A DNA stretch of 64,000 nucleotides from Calonectria ilicicola. Its lineage: Eukaryota; Ascomycota; Sordariomycetes; Hypocreales; Nectriaceae. The DNA lies in contig CP085833.1 of NCBI GenBank assembly GCA_020809705.1, forward strand, positions 3,038,001-3,102,000, written 5' to 3'. Under the pieces are notes generated by a model that saw only the letters and a program-made list of their open reading frames with translations, made no database searches and was not told the DNA's origin. Below, piece by piece: positions 27,301 through 37,063 of this stretch (its first letter is position 1; the number at the start of each line of letters is the position of its first letter). Made by a program: the position numbers and the translations under genes.

Positions 27301-29970
27301 CACATGACTTTGTCGGCTGGCTGATCTCTAGGGTAAGCCTGAGGCCAGCCGAGGTCACACTAGAAACATAAGCCCACCAACCCAACCAGGGTTCTCCAGT
27401 TCCTGGAGGGCACGAACTGCGGAGGATGGGCACATACTACGTAATGTGATGCTTAGTGGCAAAGCCAATTGGCTGCCGTCTATCCACTTGACAGAGATCT
27501 AGATTTGGTGTCCAACGGTTTTTTTCTCTTCAAAATTTTTTTGGCCAGTTACAGGTTCTAGTTGTTTTCGGCAAGACGGAATGGCCTAGACGGGATACAT
27601 CCATCATGCAAAACATGACCTATCAGCAAGATCCTAAAAACCTGACCATTGTCTAGTTCATGCGAACTGGGCCGATGTTTGATTGAGGACCCTTCCTTCG
27701 TCATAGGTGGGGCACATACAGTACTTTCTCCTCTTGGGCTGGGGTAATTGATGTCCAGTTGGTGGATGTTGCAGATAATTCTTTCCCATCGCCCGTACCA
27801 AGGCAATCCATCGCTTCAGGCGCCCAAAAACCAACAGAAATGGAATCAAAACACAACCATTCCCACGAACCCTTCCCACTCTGACGTAGAAGTACCCACC
27901 TGAGACTCAAGGGCTCCGCTACGGCCGGTGGCTTCGGGCGCGGCGATAGGCCGGCGACGGGATAGGGAGTGGAGTCATGGGGGGTTAGACCCGCCTTCGG
28001 AGGTGTTTGCGCCTTAGCTTGCTGTTCGTAGCCCGGTTTTTGCAGTCTCACTGGGGTTCCGCCGCTCAACCCTGACGGTGGTGCATTGTAGCGTGCAGTT
28101 CGAGGTCACGGGTTTAGGCGCGGTAGAATAGAGAATGTGGCAAGGGTACTTGGGAGTGACTAGTCGGCATGTCGATGATAGGCATGAATCTGACTGGGTC
28201 TCGAATCTTGTTTGAGAGTCCTGAAATATGGATTGGACCAGCCTCGAGCTGAAAGAATCGTTGACTGGAATTTCAGCCAGGGGTTAGACAGCTGTTGGGA
28301 AGACTTTTACGAACAATCTTGATTGGTGGCCAACCACGGCAATCCCTGGCGCCAATTATGTCAAAATCAGGCATATCTCTTTCGCGTGTTCATGATAACC
28401 AGAGAGACATTGTCTGAGCCGATCCCCCTTTTGTCGCGCGCCTCGAATGGAGAAGGGTAGGAACGTCATGAATGATCGCCTGGGGGCCGGACTGCTTGCA
28501 CGCACTCAAGTACAACCCCAGCTGTACAAAGGATCGAGACATCGGACAATGGCTTTTTTTCAGTTTTTTTTTTTTTAACTGGTCTCAGTAGGACCCAAGA
28601 CAAGGCAGATGATAGCACTGTTGTTGATCTTAGGCTTGAACCTACCCAACTGTAACACAGGGCCTCCCCGCACTATTCGTTAGTGCTGGGGCACCCTGTC
28701 CCCACTGTGACATAGGCTTGCAGGCCTGGATAACGGGGTGCAAGTGGGTTCCAGCGGTCCGTCAAGTTTGGGTTGGTTATCTGTATCAGTCAGATCAACC
28801 CCTGAGCATGTGCAGAAATTACGACTCACGACGCCCGTTGGAGGGAGAAATAAAATGAGAATGCAATTGAATGCGATACAATGTGCTCTGGTGGTCGGCA
28901 ACGCAGGTTCTTCTGCTTCCTTCCCGCTGAGCTGCATGTAGCAGGGTATTGATCCCTCCCGCAGATTTGGCCGTCGTCTTCTGCAGCTTCTGTCTGGTGG
29001 TCCCTGGTTTGCCAATGGACAGGCTGCGACGCGGTACAGCCAGCTCGATCTACCCCTAATCCCTAACATGACGTGGACGCGGCGGTGCTGAATCTCTAAT
29101 CCGTGGCCCGTCATCCGTATTTTCCAGTAAAAGTGGTCGACCTGTCCTGTGCTGTGCAGTCCGCCTCATCCTGTTCTTCCCGTTTTTGCAGACTCCTCTC
29201 CCGTTTCTCGTCTCTCCCTAAACTTGCACCTCTTCTTCGATTCAATCCTCTCCTTTGCGTTAGCCGCGCCGCCCGCCTTGGGCCTTTGTCAAGCAGTCCT
29301 TCTTCCCGCTCCGCTCCGCCATCCCCTCATCGAGTGCATCCTCCGGCCCCACGGAGCATCGTCCGCTGAGTTTGTCTCATCCCGCCAGCAGTCATCTGCT
29401 GTACCTGCGCACGTTGACCACCCGCCCCGACTGCGCCTAGCCCTCGTGCATTTGCCGTGCCGGAGGGAAACCCAGTGACTTCACCGCGAAGAACCAAGAC
29501 AACTAACTGGTCCCATTCTGCCAACTTTGTGGGACCATCGCCTGCCTATTGGGTTTTGCATCTCGCTGGACTAGACCCTACATCGTGTCTCCATTCTCCA
29601 TCCCATCCTGTGCTATCCCGCATCCCGCATTCCGCGCGCACGGCGCCCCTGCCGCCGCACACCATAACCAACTAGGTCACGTCCAGGTACCGTGGGTACC
29701 CTGCTTGGCCTGCTTGACGTGCGTGCCTGCAAGCCTCTATCTCCCGCCCTGGTGACACGCCCGGGCTGAAGCTGCTCAACCACCACACCTTGGCCTGTCT
29801 CATCAACTGACTAAGGGAGCAAGCATCTGCTGTCCCTCAGCCGGCTTTTCTTGCAGGCAGGCAACTGGCGCTGATTTGGGATCCCGTCTAGTCCCCGGTC
29901 TGTGACCCATCACCCGTCACCCGACCACATCCCCATCTTTCCCCCGCGGCGATTGGCATCCAAGGTGCCG
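27300..29970. other. Gene-poor interval, right part, and upstream region of the sugar transporter
   Basis: Composition returns to normal. A GC-rich block at about 27890-28080 stands out. From about 29150 the plus strand is C/T-rich with few ATGs and looks like the promoter and long 5' leader of the transporter that follows. No other gene is supported. Confidence 0.4.
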
Positions 29971-30022
29971 ATGACCTCGCTGTCCCGCCGCCCTTCCCTA
30001 CTTCTACCCGCTTCCTCCCATT

Positions 30023-32440
30023 GTGTGCAGACGGGCGCTGCTGCTTAACAGCCCCAGATCCTCCAAAATTTCTTCCCCAACATCTTCTCGTCTTCCCTCC
30101 AACATCCCCCTGCGGACTCTTCCGTCTCGTTCTGAACACGACCGCGCATACGCTCGCGACGCTGCGTCGACGTCATTGCTAACCGACTACGACCACGGTC
30201 ACGATCCTAACCACTCCGCCGCCGATACTCGTTCCCACCACCGACGCCGTCTCTCCGGCTCCGGCTCCGAGTCGTCGTGGACCGACACGGGTGATATCGG
30301 CGAGCAGCTCGCTGATGACGACGACCCAGTCCGCCTTCAGATTTCCAGCGATATCGAGGAGGAGCTTCTAGCTGGCGTTCACCGTCGCCAAGCAGAGCAC
30401 CGCCGCGGCAAACGAGTTCGTATCCAAGACGAACCACGCAGGTACTCGCGGTCCCCAGTTGTCATCGACAAGGAGGCTATCGAGGTCCCGCACGTAGCGG
30501 CTGCTTTTGCACGTCCTTCACGCGGCCAACGCTGCGTAGGCGCCATCATGTCGGGACGTTCAGGTTCTATCCATGGCCTTACTGGCAAGGCCTTAATGTA
30601 AGAACCAAGACCGCCGTGTTGGAATTTATGGTGATGCTAACCATTCACTTCTCTACCCAGCTACTTTACCAGTATCTTCGTATCGTTGGGTGTGTTTCTC
30701 TTCGGTTATGACCAGGGCGTCATGTCGGGCATTATTACGTATGTTTTCTCTAACCACTTCGCGGTACTATGATTGCTGATGCGTATTCTAGAGGCCCCTA
30801 CTTTATCGATTACTTTGGTCACCCGTCTAAGGCTTATGTCGGAACAATGGTTGCCATTCTTGAGATTGGTGCCTTTATCTCCTCACTCATAGTCGGCCGC
30901 GTCGGTGACATCATTGGACGACGAAAGACGATCTTGTACGGTTCCTGCATTTTCTTTGTAGGAGGAGGTTTACAGACCCTTGCCACCTCTATGCCCCTCA
31001 TGATGTTGGGTCGTATCATTGCTGGTCTTGGTGTTGGTATGCTCTCAACCATCGTGCCAGTCTACCAATCCGAGATTTCTCCTCCCCACAACCGTGGAAA
31101 GCTTGCATGCATTGAGTTCTCTGGAAACATCATTGGCTACACGACTTCCGTTTGGGTCGATTACGGGTGTGGTTTCATTGAGAGCAACATGTCGTGGCGT
31201 ATTCCCTTGGCCATGCAGTGCGTAATGGGCGCTCTTCTTGGCTTTGGTAGTCTTATCATCGTCGAGTCCCCTCGGTTAGTGATGAATTTCCAACGTGCAT
31301 AATATCTGTATACTAACACAACTAGATGGCTGCTTGATAATGACCATGACGAAGAGGGCATGGTTGTCATTGCTAACCTGTACGGCGGTGGAGATATCCA
31401 CAACCCCAAGGCCCGAGACGAGTACCGCGAAATCAAGATGGATGTCCTGCTCCAACGCCAGGAAGGCGAACGATCATACAGCGACATGTTCCGCCGATAC
31501 AAGACTCGAGTTTTCATTGCCATGTCTGCTCAGGCCCTGGCACAGCTAAACGGCATCAACGTCATTTCATACTATGCCCCGTATGTTTTTGAATCCGCTG
31601 GATGGGTAGGCCATGACGCGGTCCTCATGACGGGATTGAACGGTATCACGTACTTGATCTCGACAATCCCCCCATGGTACCTGGTTGATCGCTGGGGTCG
31701 ACGCCCTATCCTCCTGTCTGGTGCAGTGGCAATGGCTATCTCGCTTTCTTGCATCTCTTACTTCCTCTACCTGGACATTACGTGGACTCCTCGACTGGTG
31801 GTTTTGTTTGTTATGATCTACAACGCGGCGTTTGGTTACTCATGGGGTCCCATCCCTTGGCTCTACCCTCCCGAGATTCTTCCCCTCAGCATCCGATCCA
31901 AGGGTGCCAGTCTTTCGACTGCCACCAATTGGGCTGCAAACTGGTTGGTTGGTGAGATGACACCCATCCTCCAGGAGTGGATCAAGTGGCGAATGTATCT
32001 CGTTCACGCCTTTTTCTGTGTGGCCAGTTTTGTGATTGGTAAGTTTTGTTATCACATGGTACTCTGATAGGCAATTTCTGACCGGACCAATAGTCTATTT
32101 CATATACCCTGAAACTTGCGGTGTCCGACTCGAAGAGATGGACTCCCTGTTTGGAGACGCTAGCACCGTCATGGGCACACCATCGATCCACGGCGACACC
32201 GGGTCTTTGGTGAGGGCCGGCTCCCCTGTGGGATCATCCCGCGGCCTTTTGGGACCATCACTGGAACCCCCAACCATGGACGACGACAACAAGTCTGGAA
32301 TTCAAAATGGTGGTGACGAACGAAACGTCCGTGGTTGGCTATCACGGGTTGTCGGCCGGAACCGGTCCGATAGTGGTAGTAGCGGGCAGGGTCGCTATGC
32401 TCCTCTAGGACAGCAAGAGGACGGCCGCAATGACGACTGA
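30023..32440 (+). CDS. MFS sugar transporter (STP family) with long N-terminal extension; start unresolved
   Basis: Plasma-membrane hexose-type transporter. Five exons (to 30597, 30661-30738, 30792-31274, 31326-32038, 32094-32440). From the only in-frame ATG (30548) the product is 556 residues, starting just before membrane segment 1. However, the same frame is open back to 29975 with strong coding-type codon use: an acidic/basic extension with RAYARDAASTSLLTDYDHG and SPVVIDKEAIEVP. The true start is therefore probably in an upstream exon or lost by a frameshift; 30023 is used here only as a nominal left edge. Family motifs are FGYDQGVMSGIITGPYF, GRVGDIIGRRKT, VPVYQSEISPPHNRG, ESPRWLLDN, QLNGINVISYYAP, DRWGRRP and PETCGVRLEEMD. 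The C-terminal tail is long and Ser/Gly-rich, as in sensors and some high-affinity carriers. Confidence 0.85.
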
Positions 32441-33201
32441 TGAGTTCCTTTTGACATTGCGAAGAAATAGAGAGGTGTTTTGCATATAGATGGCGCACGA
32501 GATGTACAATGTGTTGCCACTGCTGGGCCGGGCTGGCGTATTCACTGATGGATAGATGGCGCCTAGATACTCACTCAGGCAGCGCTACGAGAGTATTTGG
32601 TAGGTTGGACTCCGATGTGTGTATTTTTCCTTTTTGGTTCACGAGGATGGTATTAGACTGTAAAGCCTCAAAGCGAAGGAATGACTGATGTCGGCTGGGC
32701 TGTATACAATAATTAGAGGGCGCCGGCTGGCCAGTTTAAATCCGGCCAAGATATAGACACTCGGTATGCTTCGTCATAAGCTGTAATTAACGAACGGTAT
32801 TGCTTGAAGAGACAGTGTGCGTGCTGGTCTAAAAAGCTTCGAAATTTGTCTGATATTTTCCCAATCGTGGTTTCTTGTTGATTTAATACATCAATGACTT
32901 CTCCACTAATCATGTCAAGGCCAATGGCATTGCGATTCTGCTGAGATGCATTTCAAAACATCATGGTATAAGAACGTATATATAAATATTAAGGCTTAAT
33001 TGAGGTTAATTTTAATATCAAATCGAGCCTTGGTTTAATGGGATTTGGGCGTCTTCAAGCTGTGGAGTGGACGTTCCAGTACGTGTGCTGTGCTTTCTCA
33101 TGGTCCGTGCACAGTGGCCTCAGTCACAATCAAGACACAGCTTAAACACTTCAATCCATGACATCGCATCGATTGTTGAGCACGAACCAGCAGCCCAAAC
33201 C
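32441..33201. other. Intergenic between sugar transporter and LYR protein
   Basis: 3' flank of the transporter and upstream of the LYR gene. It contains a short minus-strand open stretch (32713-32940) that may be a gene relic, listed separately. Confidence 0.4.
32713..32940 (-). pseudogene. Possible short gene relic, unidentified
   Basis: About 75 codons open to a TAG stop, with a protein-like amphipathic sequence (GEVIDVLNQQETTIGKISDK, then FRSFLDQHAHCLFKQYRSL). A TCTCAG acceptor-like site lies directly upstream and no start exon can be found. It weakly recalls the linker after the esterase-like domain of fungal NLR proteins, but this is a guess. The surrounding sequence is A/T-rich. It may be chance. 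Confidence 0.2.
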
Positions 33202-33717
33202 ATGGCGACTAATTTAGAAGTTGTGCATGCCTACAGGCACCTATACCGCGGGCTACTGAAGGCCGTTCAGTATGCGTTTCCCGCACGGCAAGTTGCACGT
33301 GTTCAGCTTCGCGCAGCCTTCCGAGAGCCTGGGGCCGTGTTTGATCGGGATGGCATCCGCCGGACCATCTGGTTTCTCCAATGCGCAGCCAGAGAGAAGG
33401 GGATCGAGCACAGGATATTGAAGAACCTGTTGATGGTGCAACAACGGAGGGGGCATAACAAGAAGGGCTGGAGGAGGGCATTGCATGAGAGCAAAACTGA
33501 GTAAGTTTTTTTTAATCATCTAGCGAGCTGTATTTCAACCTGTGTAGACAAACGACGATATGGCAAGAAAGTGTGGAATTTGGCCGTATTGAGGTTCAGG
33601 TCAACTGACTAACCTGCTTCTAGGAACCCTATTGACTATGAGACCAAGACAAAATATCTACACTACGATATGACGGTCGCCATGCTTAACAAAACCATGG
33701 GCTTGTGCCTACGATGA
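33202..33717 (+). CDS. LYR-motif small protein (DUF1763-like), probably mitochondrial
   Basis: Two exons (33202-33500, 33624-33717) give 130 residues. The 123-nt intron has donor GTAAGT, a CTAAC branch and acceptor CTAG. The N-terminal helix VVHAYRHLYRGLLKAVQYA carries a Leu-Tyr-Arg core as in the LYR superfamily, whose members assist Fe-S or respiratory-complex assembly in the mitochondrial matrix together with acyl carrier protein. The rest is basic and helical (RRTIWFLQCAAREKGIEHRI), ending YDMTVAMLNKTMGLCLR. I connect it with fungal DUF1763 from memory. The specific client is unknown. It lies close to frataxin (convergent), which is suggestive but may be accidental. The ATG at 33202 gives the conserved start; open sequence further upstream looks non-coding. 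Confidence 0.65.
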
Positions 33718-34192
33718 GCTTCTGTTCTGTCAAAGGTCTGAAAAAAAGCATGGCTAGGAACTGCGATGATATCCCAAAAGAATTGCGCTTTACAAGATGA
33801 AAGAAATCGAGATGAAATGCCCGGTTCTAACGCACACTCTCGTCATCACTATGCATTGCATTGGCGGTAAACTGAAATGACTATGTATATTACATGTATC
33901 ACCAACGTATTTTGATGTTCGACAAGATACTTTCGTTACGCAACGGAGCTTGCAAAAGTATATTGCAGAACGTCCAAATAGAACTAGTTGGCGTTTTGAA
34001 TACAATCTGAGCTGGGAGTTTGCCCTTGCCTCCCGAGGCCCGTATCTTCCATATCAGAAGAAAAATGTTTTTTTTTGTTATTTTTACACATCAGCAGAAC
34101 CGCCGTGAAAGTCATCAAACGCCCGAAGAACCAATCTTACATGCCGTCATAACGTTCGCCACATCGTGTTTCTAGCTCGCTCATTGCCAGGA
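33718..34192. other. Intergenic between convergent LYR protein and frataxin
   Basis: 3' flanks of two convergent genes. Nothing else recognised. Confidence 0.45.
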
Positions 34193-34898
34193 TTATATCT
34201 CATCACCGGGCTCGTGGACATCAACACCGAGCTCGTGGAGGAAGATGTGAGACAAGGAGCTGCCATCTCTGGCGTATATCCAATTGCCCACGGCTGTACC
34301 CTCCTTATCCCCTTGACCCTCACCAAGAAGACACCAATCGTAGCGCTTTGGACCTGAGATAGGCGATGACAGCCAGATCTGCTTGTTCGGCGGCTGCTTG
34401 TTGATGACGTAAGTGCCATTTTCAGGCCAGGTTATGGTGAGGACACCGGCCTATTGTATTTTAGTTAGCTAAGATTGTTCATGCAGATGACGTGCTTGAT
34501 CGCCATGATGGATAAAGAAAGCAACGAACCGAAAACTCGACGTCAATGTCTTCTCGAGCATCCTGTAGCTCTTCAAACTTGGACAGGATAGTCTCCAAGT
34601 ATTCGTCGGCTAGCTCGTGGTACTCGGCGTCAGATATCTCAACCACGGCAAAGCTTGTTTTCTCGTCTTCGGGTTCGGCCTTGGCGGGATTCGAGGTTTC
34701 GGGCATGATGCCCTTGTCGCATTTAACGCTGGTCGAGAAGAAACCACGGGAGGAGACGGCTGAGCCCGCTTGCGGCACCAGGGAGCGCGAAATGGCGGGA
34801 GCGATCCGAGAGCCAAAGGTCGAGCGATAGAAAGGAGTTGAGCTTCGGAGGGCTCTTGAAGCCACTGAAGAGGCCTGGGTCGCAACTCGGCGAGACAT
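34193..34898 (-). CDS. YFH1: Frataxin, mitochondrial
   Basis: Matrix iron-binding protein that stimulates Fe-S cluster assembly on the Nfs1-Isd11-Isu complex. Two exons (34530-34898, 34193-34450) give 208 residues. An Arg/Ser-rich mitochondrial presequence ([20 protein letters not shown]) of about 70 residues precedes the domain. The acidic helix 1 ([20 protein letters not shown]) carries the iron-binding ridge and continues into [11 protein letters not shown]. The beta-sheet block follows across the intron: [38 protein letters not shown]. The C-terminal helix contains [14 protein letters not shown]. The intron donor is GTTCGT rather than GTAAGT, but phase and protein continuity leave little doubt. 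It is divergent from AP-3 sigma over 395 bp. Confidence 0.95.
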
Positions 34899-35293
34899 GA
34901 TGGCGAGGGGTATGGCGGGCAAGACTTGGACGGCGAGGTGTTGAGGCGAAAGATAAGGGAAGAAATAGACAAACGAGTCAGCCCAGAATTGGATTGGGTG
35001 GGCAAGGTTGCACTCAAGCAATTGAAAGAACTGAGCTATTGAGGTTCGCCTGGCTCGGCGTTGTATGGACCTTAGAAAGTGATGTGCATGTAATTGCAAG
35101 CCGGAGGATTGGCCCGAGCACCAGCTTGCGTAAGGTACGTACCTCCCACATGTTGCATCACAGGCAGTCATGTGCAGTGTGGTCATGCTCCACTGCGAGC
35201 TTGCTGCCCCACCATCGCCATCACTATCGCCATCGCCATTCTTATCCTCTTTTTAAGTGCCCGCGGGGAGGTGAACAGCCCAGAGCCGGCATC
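34899..35293. promoter_or_regulatory. Bidirectional promoter region frataxin / AP-3 sigma
   Basis: 395 bp between divergent starts. It contains a GGTACGTACCT palindromic run near 35134. No known operator is assigned. Confidence 0.45.
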
Positions 35294-35923
35294 ATGATTA
35301 ATGCTTTTCTGGTCTTCAATGGCCAGGGCCAGCCTCGCCTGACCAAGTTTTACACTCAGTTGGTAAGCAAGCTCTCTTTGCTCCCCTGTCTTTATCCCGT
35401 CATGTCTGACTCCCTTCTCCAGGAAACGAGCATCCAGCAACGGTTGATCTCTGAGATCTTTACACTCGTTTCGAACCGCCCGGCCGGATCCTGCAACTTT
35501 CTCCCGCTCCCGCCCCTGCTGGCCGCTTCGAGCACGTCTCATACTTCGTCAGAGGAGCAAAATGACGTGCCCTCGCTAGTGACCTACCGACACTACGCAA
35601 CGCTCTTCTTCATTGTCATCTCGACATCCACTGAATCCCCCCTTGCTCTCATCGATCTGATCCAGGTTTACGTTGAGGCTCTTGACAAGCTCTTTGAGAA
35701 TGTGTGCGAGCTGGATCTCATTTTCAACTTCGAAACACTTCACGCAACACTATCGGAAATGATTATAGGCGGGGTCGTGATAGAGACGAATCTAGATCGC
35801 ATAGTATCTGGGGTCAAAGCACAAGGAACAGTTGCCAAGAGGCCGGTCAACGAAGGACGCGGCCCGTCGGCCCTGAGCTCAGGGCTTGGAATGGGGGCCA
35901 ATTTCGCTTGGGCCGGGAGATAA
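35294..35923 (+). CDS. APS3: AP-3 adaptor complex subunit sigma
   Basis: Small subunit of the AP-3 clathrin-adaptor complex, which directs cargo from Golgi or endosomes to the vacuole. Two exons (35294-35362, 35423-35923) give 189 residues. The longin-like fold opens MINAFLVFNGQGQPRLTKFY, continues SIQQRLISEIFTLVSNRP, and has YRHYATLFFIVISTSTESPL, DLIQVYVEALDKLFENVCEL and DLIFNFETLHATLSEMIIGG. The 60-nt intron (35363-35422) is a multiple of three and stop-free, so reading through it leaves the frame open; family alignment (FYTQL joined to ETSIQQR) shows it should be removed. A short Gly/Ala/Arg tail follows the sigma domain. Confidence 0.93.
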   Translation: MINAFLVFNGQGQPRLTKFYTQLVSKLSLLPCLYPVMSDSLLQETSIQQRLISEIFTLVSNRPAGSCNFLPLPPLLAASSTSHTSSEEQNDVPSLVTYRHYATLFFIVISTSTESPLALIDLIQVYVEALDKLFENVCELDLIFNFETLHATLSEMIIGGVVIETNLDRIVSGVKAQGTVAKRPVNEGRGPSALSSGLGMGANFAWAGR

Positions 35924-36110
35924 TGGTATGGTTTCGCAACTGCGAGGGGCATGGCACTCGCAGAGGAGGAGAGAGTAAAGGTGGCATATAAAGCGAGATA
36001 TTCATACATGTTACGCCACCATTGTTGGGCAAGACCACTCTTGCTTGCAAGGACCACGGGGTATAGCTCCAAACTCCTAAATCCTAATATAAATATACAT
36101 ATAGGTTTCT

Positions 36111-36650
36111 CTATTTCGATTCTTCTTCTTTGGGTGGTGGAGGAGGTGGCGCATCTTTTCGTCGTTCGTATCGCTTTTCGGGGTCGACGGTTCCGAAGAG
36201 GTAGTTTGTCTTTTTGCGAATCTATGACATTGTCAATGTGAGAACTAAGAGACTGGCCAGGCAAAGTAACCTACCTCCTCAGATGGTTTGTATTTCTGTC
36301 CCCACCATTCAAATTCAGAGAAGAATAGGATCCAAACCAGCGCGGCTATGGCAAAACATTAGCTGAGGAAACTCGAGAAACCCCCATGTTTGCGGGCAAG
36401 ACTCACCGACAATAGTAGTTAGCTGAGCGAACTTGACAGCCTTTTGCCATGTAGGAGCTCGGCTAGCTAGTTGGATGCGACGCTTGTATTTCTTTTCGAA
36501 TCGCAGCTGCTGCTGAAAGGTGAGCTCTTTGAAATTGGGCGGCCACACTTTGCGGGCCTTGTATGGGTTGTTGGCCACAGTTATCGGCGCCTTTCGGAGG
36601 AGAGGCTGTTTTGCCGCCGCGGCCATTCGTCTAGAAAGTGTGGGAATCAT
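36111..36650 (-). CDS. Small single-membrane-segment protein, probably mitochondrial (unrecognised family)
   Basis: Three exons (36407-36650, 36275-36345, 36111-36221) give 141 residues, with introns of 61 and 53 nt with consensus borders. The N-terminus is basic and free of acids for some 30 residues (RRMAAAAKQPLLRKAPITVA), like a presequence. A charged helix follows (FQQQLRFEKKYKRRIQLASR), then one membrane segment formed across the first exon join (TIVAALVWILFFSEFEWW), then EEIRKKTNYLFGTVDPEKRY and a Pro/Glu tail. I do not recognise the family and assign no function. It shares a 413-bp promoter with cytosolic LeuRS and is convergent with AP-3 sigma. Confidence 0.75.
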
Positions 36651-37063
36651 GGTGACAAGAATCGCCAGCCGTGTGTCCGTCTCAATGGCAGGCTAGGACT
36701 GGCCGATTCATCCGCGCGAAGGTGGTGATGCTCCAATCAAGAAAAACGACCCACGCCACATGCTCGCCTCATCTGGCTGCACGGATAAGGGCACTAGCCA
36801 CAGATACGTACCTGCACGTACCTGTCACACGCCACGACAATTGCCCCGCGATTTTCACCCCTCCTTCTTCGGGCTTGGAACTTTTCCCGGTGACTCAAAA
36901 TTTCCATAGATCAGAATTTCCAAGGTATGTAACCATTTTATAAGCGGTGACTCTTCACCTTAGTCTGTATTTTGGAGCTGAGATAAACTAATATATATGT
37001 GACAGTACCGCAAGTTTTGTCGGTTCTTGACGCAATTCTGGCGACGGCTTACGAGATCTCATC
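36651..37063. promoter_or_regulatory. Bidirectional promoter region, small membrane protein / leucyl-tRNA synthetase
   Basis: 413 bp between divergent starts. It contains a perfect TGACTCA (36891-36897), a near copy TGACTCT at about 36946, and two ACGTACCTG repeats near 36807-36822. Confidence 0.5.
36891..36897 (+). promoter_or_regulatory. Candidate CPC1/Gcn4 binding site TGACTCA
   Basis: Perfect core of the amino-acid-starvation activator site, 167 bp upstream of the LeuRS start. In fungi many aminoacyl-tRNA synthetase genes are under this cross-pathway control. Site identity is seen; use is inferred. Confidence 0.45.

Noticed and set aside
28600..28740. tRNA-like stretch with a GGTTCAAGC loop (complement of 28624-28650)
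   Set aside because: The would-be T-stem does not pair and no acceptor or anticodon arm can be found.
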